Assembly: GCA_016935885.1 (NCBI GenBank)
Contig: JAFGQA010000159.1
Coordinates: 1 to 41,362, forward strand
Source: Phycisphaerae bacterium
Lineage (GTDB): Bacteria; Planctomycetota; Phycisphaerae; UBA1845; UTPLA1
Length of the DNA stretch: 41,362 bases
Direction of reading: 5' to 3'
Part shown: piece by piece, positions 33,486 to 38,531 of the stretch
Layout: each line of letters begins with the position of its first letter
How positions within the stretch are numbered: the first letter of the stretch is position 1
Translations under genes and position numbers: made by a program
Notes under the pieces: model-generated
Seen by the model: only the letters and a program-made list of their open reading frames with translations
Told to the model about the DNA's origin: nothing
The model's database searches: none

Positions 33486-33639
33486 GGGTCCGTGATACTT
33501 CCGGCGGCATTCGATTCTGGGTGCCACGGGCGGCCTGTCTGCCGACAGGCAGGCTTGTCCGCCAGTGCGGTCCCTTCGGTGGGCGCGTGGGGCATACACA
33601 CTGGCAGGCAAGCTGCCAGTGGCACCCGCCCGAACTGTC
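33486..33639 (-). repeat. Dispersed element, copy 2 (family B)
   Basis: Reverse-oriented partner of 30738-30880. It has the same CACTGGCAG-CTTGC-CTGCCAGTG hairpin and GACAGTTC end, plus an extra inner palindrome (CTGCCTGTCGGCAGACAGGC on the - strand) absent from copy 1. Confidence 0.8.
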
Positions 33640-33755
33640 ATGCACCGGCTCGAGATCGTGTCAGCCTTCGGCGATCAGGATCAGCAGATGGGACAGATGC
33701 TCCGTCTTACGCCGGTCTGTCTCGATGCGTCATCGCCCCACGATACCCAATCGGC

Positions 33756-34559
33756 TTACATTCCGAGCGCCTTCATGGGGTCGTAGATTAAAGCCCGGTC
33801 CACTTCGCCATCGGGCGTGAAGAAGACGTGCAGGTTATGTCGCTCGCTATAGCGATATACGAAGTAGAAGCCGTACCGGAGGAGTTCCTCGTCGGTGGCG
33901 TTCATGAAATCATCCCGGTACACGGTTCGCCTCAGCTTGGGCATCAAGGAATCGGGCTCCTCCTGCCAGACCCACGTTTCCTGGGGCTTCTTGCCGTCCA
34001 GCGCGTCTACCACCTGCTGGACCGTCATACCAGGGTATATTTTCTTCTGAGCCTCCTCGGCTTGCTCGGCGGGGCTGAAAGCCAGCCCATCTTTGACCAT
34101 CCAGGCCAACCCGCCGACGGCACCTACAATGACCGACCACTTCATCACGGTGATCACGATGCCCACGACCCGCTGAGCGGCCACCGAGGATCGCTCCGGC
34201 CGGCGCGCAACGTCTCCGCGTTTGGCCTTGTCTGCGCGTTCTTCCGTTGCATCCGATGCCGATGGCGCGTCATCGACGGAGACGGCCAGGCGCCGACCGG
34301 ACTTCACGTTGAACCCACAGGATGTACAAAGCACCGAGCCTTCCGGCATCAGCGCCTGGCAGCTCGGACAGCATGCTCCCTCGATGGGTCCTCCGCTGTC
34401 GACGTCCTGCAATAAAGACAGACCCGCAATCTCGTTGACCCGTTCGGGGTCTGGGATTGCCAGGACCGCGCCACACTTGCACCTGGCTCGCTTACCGGCC
34501 AAACGATCGGGCGCTTTGACGCGCTTATGGCAGCTTTTGCATTGTACGCTGATGGACAC
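33756..34559 (-). CDS. Zinc-ribbon membrane protein, paralogue 2
   Basis: 267 aa, function unknown. The N-terminus (VQCKSCHKRVKAPDRLAGKR, then CKCGAVLAIP) is the same zinc ribbon as the gene at 32693-33412. A second ribbon follows at ~62-85 (CCPSCQALMPEGSVLCTSCG), typical of double zinc-ribbon proteins. One membrane span (VMKWSVIVGAVGGLAWMV, ~138-155) leads to a periplasmic or cytoplasmic tail that looks SmpA/BamE-like in outline (YPGMTVQQVVDALDGKKPQE). That motif is a hint only. The start is GTG 34559. It lies downstream of ftsY on the same strand but has its own candidate promoter. Confidence 0.75.
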   Translation of the reverse strand: MSISVQCKSCHKRVKAPDRLAGKRARCKCGAVLAIPDPERVNEIAGLSLLQDVDSGGPIEGACCPSCQALMPEGSVLCTSCGFNVKSGRRLAVSVDDAPSASDATEERADKAKRGDVARRPERSSVAAQRVVGIVITVMKWSVIVGAVGGLAWMVKDGLAFSPAEQAEEAQKKIYPGMTVQQVVDALDGKKPQETWVWQEEPDSLMPKLRRTVYRDDFMNATDEELLRYGFYFVYRYSERHNLHVFFTPDGEVDRALIYDPMKALGM

Positions 34560-34577
34560 GTCGCGGCCTCAGACACG

Positions 34578-34607
34578 ATAGTACGCCATCAGCGGTCTGA
34601 ATAGCAA
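34578..34607 (-). promoter_or_regulatory. Promoter for zinc-ribbon paralogue 2
   Basis: On the - strand TTGCTA, 18 bases, TACTAT, ~19 bases before GTG 34559. The leader contains TGAGGCC as in paralogue 1. It overlaps the spacer after the ftsY stop. Confidence 0.45.
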
Positions 34608-34618
34608 GGACAGGAAGA

Positions 34619-35533
34619 CTACATGGCGAACAAGGCCTCGACGAAGGACTCGGGGTCGAAGGGCTCGATGTCCTCGATGTGCTCGCCCAAGCCGACGAAC
34701 TTGACGGGGACGTTCAACTGGTCGCGGATGCCGACAACGATGCCGCCCTTTGCCGAGCCGTCCAGCTTGGCGAGGATGATGCCGCTGACGGTGACGTGAT
34801 CGCTGAAGCTGCGGGCCTGGCTGACGGCGTTCTGGCCAATGGTGGCGTCCAGGACGAGCAAGACCTCGTGGGGGGCGCCGGGGATCTTCTTCTCAACCAC
34901 GCGCTGGATCTTGTTCAACTCGCGCATCAGGTTGTCCTGCGTGTGGAGGCGGCCGGCTGTGTCGACGACGAGGACGTCGGCGTTGCGGGCGACGGCGGCC
35001 TCGCAGGCGTCGTAGGCAACGGCGCCGGGGTCGGCGTCCTGGTCGTGCTTGACAATGTCAACACCGCAGCGCCGAGACCATTCGGTGAGTTGCAGGACGG
35101 CAGCGGCACGGTAGGTATCGCAGGCGGCGAGAATGACCTTCTTGCCCTGCTCCTTCAAGTGGTTGGCGAGCTTGGCCACGCTGGTCGTCTTGCCGGAGCC
35201 GTTGATGCCGGCGACAAGGATGACCGTGGGGCCGGTCTCGGCCTTGGCAAGGACGCGGTCGGCTGGGGGCCACTTGGCAATGATGTACTGCTTCAAGTAC
35301 GCGATGATGTCCTGGGATTCGGTGATCTCGCCGGCCTTCCACGCGGCGCGAACGGCCTCGACGAGGCTGGCCGCGGTGGCAGGACCGAAGTCGTCCTGGA
35401 TCATCGTGTCCTGGACGTCGTCCAGGAGGTCCTCGTCGATCTTGCGGCCGAACGGAAGGACCGACTTGAAGCTGCTGACGACCTTGTCTCGGGTTTTGCC
35501 AAGGGCTTTCTTGAATCTATCGAGCAGTCCCAT
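34619..35533 (-). CDS. ftsY: Signal recognition particle receptor FtsY
   Basis: 304 aa GTPase that docks SRP-ribosome complexes at the inner membrane for co-translational insertion. N domain: MGLLDRFKKALGKTRDKV to ~80. G domain: G1 GINGSGKTTSVAKLANHL, the DTYRAAAVLQL insertion-box motif, G3 VVDTAGRLHTQDNLM, G4 region ILAKLDGSAKGG, and the closing VPVKFVGLGEHIEDIEPFD. The acidic A domain of Proteobacteria is absent, giving a short form as in many phyla. ATG 35533 follows GGAG by 7 bases. It is the last gene of the ribH-nusB-ftsY run, but 262 bases separate it from nusB, so it may have its own promoter. Confidence 0.97.
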   Translation of the reverse strand: MGLLDRFKKALGKTRDKVVSSFKSVLPFGRKIDEDLLDDVQDTMIQDDFGPATAASLVEAVRAAWKAGEITESQDIIAYLKQYIIAKWPPADRVLAKAETGPTVILVAGINGSGKTTSVAKLANHLKEQGKKVILAACDTYRAAAVLQLTEWSRRCGVDIVKHDQDADPGAVAYDACEAAVARNADVLVVDTAGRLHTQDNLMRELNKIQRVVEKKIPGAPHEVLLVLDATIGQNAVSQARSFSDHVTVSGIILAKLDGSAKGGIVVGIRDQLNVPVKFVGLGEHIEDIEPFDPESFVEALFAM

Positions 35534-35795
35534 GGGAGGCTCCGGAAGGATGAAGGATGAAGGATTAAGATCCAGCTACGAGAGTCTCTTCCCAAAGGCG
35601 ATGGCCTCTGTGTCTATTCAACGCCCCTCCCGCGTCGAGTTCGGTCTTGCGTGAGGGGGCCGCCAAACGGCAAGGCTCGCTTTCGCGGCTCGCGTGTTCG
35701 CAGCCGGGCACGCACGCGGCTGCTCCTCGCGTCGGTATTCGCTCTCCTTGCTTCACATCCCATCCATCCTTGCATTCTGTTCTTCATCCTTCGTG
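35534..35795. other. 262-bp nusB-ftsY spacer with low-complexity repeats
   Basis: No gene. GAAGGATGAAGGATGAAGGAT near the ftsY start is mirrored by ATCCTTC-type words at ~35760-35815 next to nusB, so the spacer has long, imperfect inverted ends. CCAAACGGCAAG at 35663-35674 is the core of the 38-bp repeat seen at 38417-38530. Confidence 0.5.
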
Positions 35796-36224
35796 CTATT
35801 CATCATCCTTCGTTTTTGTATTGGCTGCGTCAAGGATGCCGTTGATAAAGGCGGGGGATTCGGCAGTTCCGAAGATCTTTCCGATCTCGACCGCTTCGTT
35901 GATGGCGACGCGCCGCGGGATGTCGGGCCGGTGGAGCAATTCGCAGACCGCAACGCGCATGATGTTTCGATCGACCGGAGCCATGCGATTCAGATCCCAG
36001 TGTTCGGCAACGTCTTGGATGGCGCGGTCCAGCGACTGGCGGTCTTGCCAGGCGTCTCGGACGAGATCTCGGGCATAGCCGCGGACGGCGGGATCTGATG
36101 ATTCGTCGGTGAGAAAGCCGTCGAGTTGGGGGATGAAGTCCTCGGCCAGCACATCGAGTTGGCAGAGGGCCTGCATGGCAAGGATGCGTGCTTGGCGGCG
36201 GTCGATCATGTTGCCTTTCTTCAT
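35796..36224 (-). CDS. nusB: Transcription antitermination factor NusB
   Basis: 142 aa all-helical RNA-binding protein that, with NusE (S10), binds boxA in rRNA leader transcripts for antitermination. Diagnostic stretches: RRQARILAMQALCQLDV at the start, NRMAPVDRNIMRVAVCELLH in the middle, and VAINEAVEIGKIFGTAESPAFINGILD near the end. The length is normal. Two Met starts are possible: 36224, or 36209, which has GAAAGG four bases before it; the conserved part begins after both. ribH-nusB adjacency is common in bacteria and supports the call. Confidence 0.95.
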   Translation of the reverse strand: MKKGNMIDRRQARILAMQALCQLDVLAEDFIPQLDGFLTDESSDPAVRGYARDLVRDAWQDRQSLDRAIQDVAEHWDLNRMAPVDRNIMRVAVCELLHRPDIPRRVAINEAVEIGKIFGTAESPAFINGILDAANTKTKDDE

Positions 36225-36260
36225 GGTGGAGCTGGGATCTACCGGTTCCTTTCAAGTCCA

Positions 36261-36282
36261 CGCGGGCTGAAGCCCGCGGCTC
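36261..36282 (+). repeat. Dispersed hairpin word (family D), copy 2
   Basis: The same 22 bases as 23382-23403 (CGCGGGCT-GA-AGCCCGCG, then GCTC). It lies in the 85-bp ribH-nusB spacer, where it could affect readthrough. It is followed by GC-rich CGGCAGGCCTGCGG. Confidence 0.75.
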
Positions 36283-36309
36283 TTCGGCAGGCCTGCGGCT
36301 CGCCGGCAG

Positions 36310-36798
36310 CTACTTCGAGGCCTTACGTTTGGGGCTGATCTCGCGGAGAAGGTTGACCATCTCGACCGTGCTGAGGGCGGCGTCGGCACCCTTGTTGCCG
36401 GACTTCGTGCCGGCTCGTTCGATGGCCTGATCGATGGTGTCGGTGGTGAGCAGGCCAAACCCGACGGGAACGCCTGTCTCGAGGGAGACCTGGGCGAGGC
36501 CCTTGGTCGCCTGGCTGGCGACGTGTACGTGGTGGCTTGTCTGCCCGCGAATGACGCAACCGAGGCAGATGATGGCGTCGTAGCAACCGGTTTGAGCGAG
36601 GGCCTTGACGGTGAGGGGCAGTTCCCAGGAGCCGGGCACCCAGACTTCGTGTAGGTCCTTCTCCGCGGCGTTGTGGCGGATGAGGGCATCGCGGGCGCCG
36701 GCCAGGAGGCGCGAAGTAATGAACTCATTCCAGCGGCTTACGACGATAGCGAACCGCAGGTCAGTGGCGTCGAGTTTGGCTGAGATCGTGTTGGTCAT
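36310..36798 (-). CDS. ribH: 6,7-dimethyl-8-ribityllumazine synthase
   Basis: Penultimate enzyme of riboflavin synthesis: condenses 5-amino-6-ribitylamino-uracil with dihydroxybutanone phosphate; usually a 60-mer or pentamer in the cytoplasm. 162 aa, normal length. Motifs: [31 protein letters not shown] (substrate loop), [20 protein letters not shown] (phosphate and catalytic-His region), [20 protein letters not shown] and [15 protein letters not shown]. The usual Glu in GCVIRGET is Gln here and FDYV is replaced by HVHV, a variant seen in some phyla. ATG 36798. No FMN riboswitch is present upstream, so regulation by FMN is not indicated. Confidence 0.97.
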   Translation of the reverse strand: MTNTISAKLDATDLRFAIVVSRWNEFITSRLLAGARDALIRHNAAEKDLHEVWVPGSWELPLTVKALAQTGCYDAIICLGCVIRGQTSHHVHVASQATKGLAQVSLETGVPVGFGLLTTDTIDQAIERAGTKSGNKGADAALSTVEMVNLLREISPKRKASK

Positions 36799-36996
36799 GG
36801 TGTGTGTAGTCTACCGCAAGTGTCGTGACGATGAAAGCCGAAACGGCAAGCCGGGAGCCCACGTTGAGTGGGAGTACGTAGGCCGGACGGCAGGGTTGTC
36901 GGGGGAAGTCTGCGCACCTATCATGCGCCTGGTGCCGTGAGGAGCACCGGGGGCCCGCACAGTTGTGTGATACGATCAGCGGGATTGGATTCGCGC
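36799..36996. other. Divergent spacer between ribH and the Mo-hydroxylase genes
   Basis: 198 bp that must hold promoters for both directions. On the - strand TTTCAT, 17 bases, TAGACT lies about 10 bases before the ribH ATG, and there is no Shine-Dalgarno sequence. On + a TGATACGAT word at ~36968-36976 could be an extended -10. AAACGGCAAGCCGGG (36841-36855) is the core of the 38-bp repeat of 38417-38530. Confidence 0.4.
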
Positions 36997-37887
36997 ATGT
37001 TCTACCAGCCTCGCCAGATAGAAGAAGCGCTAGGTATTCGAGCGGAGATGGGCGGGGACGTGACGCCGGTCGCCGGCGGGACGGATCTCGTGGCGGCGCT
37101 GAATCGAGAGGTGTCGGCTCCGGCGCGTTTCCTGGATCTGACGCACGTGGACGGTTATTCGGACGTTCGGCAGGAGAATGGCGGCTGGGTCGTGTCTGGC
37201 GGGGCGACGTTCGGCCAGCTGGGGCGGTTGCCGCTCGGGGCCTTGGCGGAGGCGGCACGGACGGTCGGGGGACCGGCGATCCGGAATCGGGGGACGATCG
37301 CGGGGAACCTCGGTACGGCGTCGCCGGCGGGCGACGGATGTGTGGCCCTGCTTGCGATGGACGCGGAGGTGGAGTTGAGCCACGCGACGCGAGGAGGCCG
37401 TGTTGTCCAGATTGACGAGTACTTCACGGGTTTCAAGCAAACGGCGCTGCTGGCGGACGAACTGATCACGCAGATTCGATGCAGAGATGACTGGGGCACG
37501 GCGTGGTACAAGATCGGAAAACGCGGTGCAACGAACATCAGCGTCGTTTGTTGTGCCATCGGCGTGTTACCATCGGGCGTGGTGCGGATCGCGTTTGGAA
37601 GCGTGGCGCCAACGGTGATGCGGGCAAAGAAGGCGGAGGTGATTGTTGCGAATGCCTTGTGCGGTTTCACACGTGATGTCGCCGGACGGGCGAGTGAAGG
37701 CGGGCTTTCGCTGGCGAACGACGTGATTGCGGCGGCAGCGACGGTGGCGATGGAGGAGGTATCGCCGATCGACGATCATCGGGCTTCGGCGGCGTACCGG
37801 CGGGCGATGTGCGGGGTACTGGTGCGGCGGCTATTGCGAGACGTCGAAATGCCCACACGCCGGGACGTCAGGGCATCAGAAGATTAG
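36997..37887 (+). CDS. Molybdenum hydroxylase FAD-binding subunit (CoxM/XdhB-like)
   Basis: 296 aa, medium subunit of a xanthine dehydrogenase/CO dehydrogenase family enzyme; FAD passes electrons from the Fe-S subunit to the acceptor. FAD motifs: VTPVAGGTDLVAALNRE (PCMH fold) and VGGPAIRNRGTIAGNLGTAS with SPAGD after it. The CO-DH-type C-terminal domain covers ~170-285. ATG 36997 begins MFYQPRQIEEAL, the usual start; the frame is open to 36868 without support. The last ~16 residues (RDVEMPTR, RDVRASED) follow the 8-residue period of the GAAACGTC repeat, so this gene's end also seems built from repeat. The 2Fe-2S subunit gene starts 16 bases later. Confidence 0.92.
   Translation: MFYQPRQIEEALGIRAEMGGDVTPVAGGTDLVAALNREVSAPARFLDLTHVDGYSDVRQENGGWVVSGGATFGQLGRLPLGALAEAARTVGGPAIRNRGTIAGNLGTASPAGDGCVALLAMDAEVELSHATRGGRVVQIDEYFTGFKQTALLADELITQIRCRDDWGTAWYKIGKRGATNISVVCCAIGVLPSGVVRIAFGSVAPTVMRAKKAEVIVANALCGFTRDVAGRASEGGLSLANDVIAAAATVAMEEVSPIDDHRASAAYRRAMCGVLVRRLLRDVEMPTRRDVRASED
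37838..37885 (+). repeat. 8-bp tandem array, six decayed units, at a gene's 3' end
   Basis: Six 8-bp steps: GAGACGTC, GAAATGCC, CACACGCC, GGGACGTC, AGGGCATC, AGAAGATT, running into the TAG stop. It shares the unit of 24081-24168, and more decayed steps follow the next gene at 38391-38413. Confidence 0.6.
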
Positions 37888-37903
37888 GAGACGCGCGGCT
37901 GCG

Positions 37904-38392
37904 ATGGGTGATATGGAGGATACACGCCGATGGTTGCTGAAGTGTACGGTCAACGGCGATCCTGTGGAGGTTGAGATCGAACAGGATGAGACGTTGCTGA
38001 CCGTCTTGCGCGAGCGGCTGGGGCTGACGGGGACGAAGGGGTCGTGCCTGGAGGGGGAGTGTGGGTCCTGCACGGTGATCGTGAACGGCCAGGCGGTCAA
38101 TAGCTGCCTGGTGCTGGCGGCGCAGGTGCAGGGCGGTGCGGTCGAGACGATTGAGGGACTGGCCCGTAGCGGCAAGCTACACGTCTTGCAGGAGACGTTC
38201 CTGTCGAAGGGCGCGGTGCAGTGCGGGTATTGCACGCCCGGTCTGATCATGGCGGCGAAGGCGCTGTTGGACGCGAATCCGGACCCGACGGAGGAGGAGC
38301 TTCTGGAAGGAATGGAGGGGAACATCTGTCGCTGCACCGGCTATGCGGCGATCCGGGAGGCGATCCGGGAAGCGGCTCGGGAGTTGAGATGA
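37904..38392 (+). CDS. Molybdenum hydroxylase 2Fe-2S subunit (CoxS/XdhC-like)
   Basis: 162 aa small subunit carrying two [2Fe-2S] clusters that link the Mo and FAD sites. Plant-type ferredoxin cluster: GSCLEGECGSCTV, with the fourth Cys in VNSCLVLA. The helical-domain cluster motifs are CGYCTPGLIMAAKALL and NICRCTGYAAI. Two Met codons (37904, 37913) are possible starts. There is no gap in the fold and the length is typical. Gene order FAD, Fe-S, Mo matches cox- and ndh-type operons. A 140-base repeat-filled spacer separates it from the Mo subunit. Confidence 0.95.
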   Translation: MGDMEDTRRWLLKCTVNGDPVEVEIEQDETLLTVLRERLGLTGTKGSCLEGECGSCTVIVNGQAVNSCLVLAAQVQGGAVETIEGLARSGKLHVLQETFLSKGAVQCGYCTPGLIMAAKALLDANPDPTEEELLEGMEGNICRCTGYAAIREAIREAARELR

Positions 38393-38416
38393 AGCGTCGA
38401 GCGTCGAAACACCGGG

Positions 38417-38530
38417 ATGTTGGGATCCGCCAAACGGCAAGCCGGGGCGATGGCATGTTGGAATCCACCAAACGGCAAGCCGGGGCGATCGAGTGTTGAC
38501 GTCTGCCAAACGGCAAGCTGGGACATGGAA
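38417..38530 (+). repeat. 38-bp tandem triplet abutting the Mo-subunit start
   Basis: Three 38-bp units (38417-38454, 38455-38492, 38493-38530), each containing CCAAACGGCAAGCCGGGGCG or a close variant. The last unit ends two bases before ATG 38532. The core recurs singly at 35663 and 36841. Confidence 0.85.
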
Positions 38531-38531
38531 C

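Larger units (their letters stand above)
33413..33755. other. 343-bp gap between the two zinc-ribbon genes
   Basis: No gene. It contains the promoter of paralogue 1 and a family B element. Bases 33640-33755 show nothing I can name. Confidence 0.55.

Noticed and set aside
36799..36996. FMN riboswitch upstream of ribH
   Set aside because: None of the conserved RFN-element blocks is visible and the candidate leader is only a few bases long.
38417..38530. CRISPR-like array
   Set aside because: Three direct units with no spacers between them and no cas genes; it is a plain tandem repeat. The same holds for the 8-bp and 18-bp arrays.
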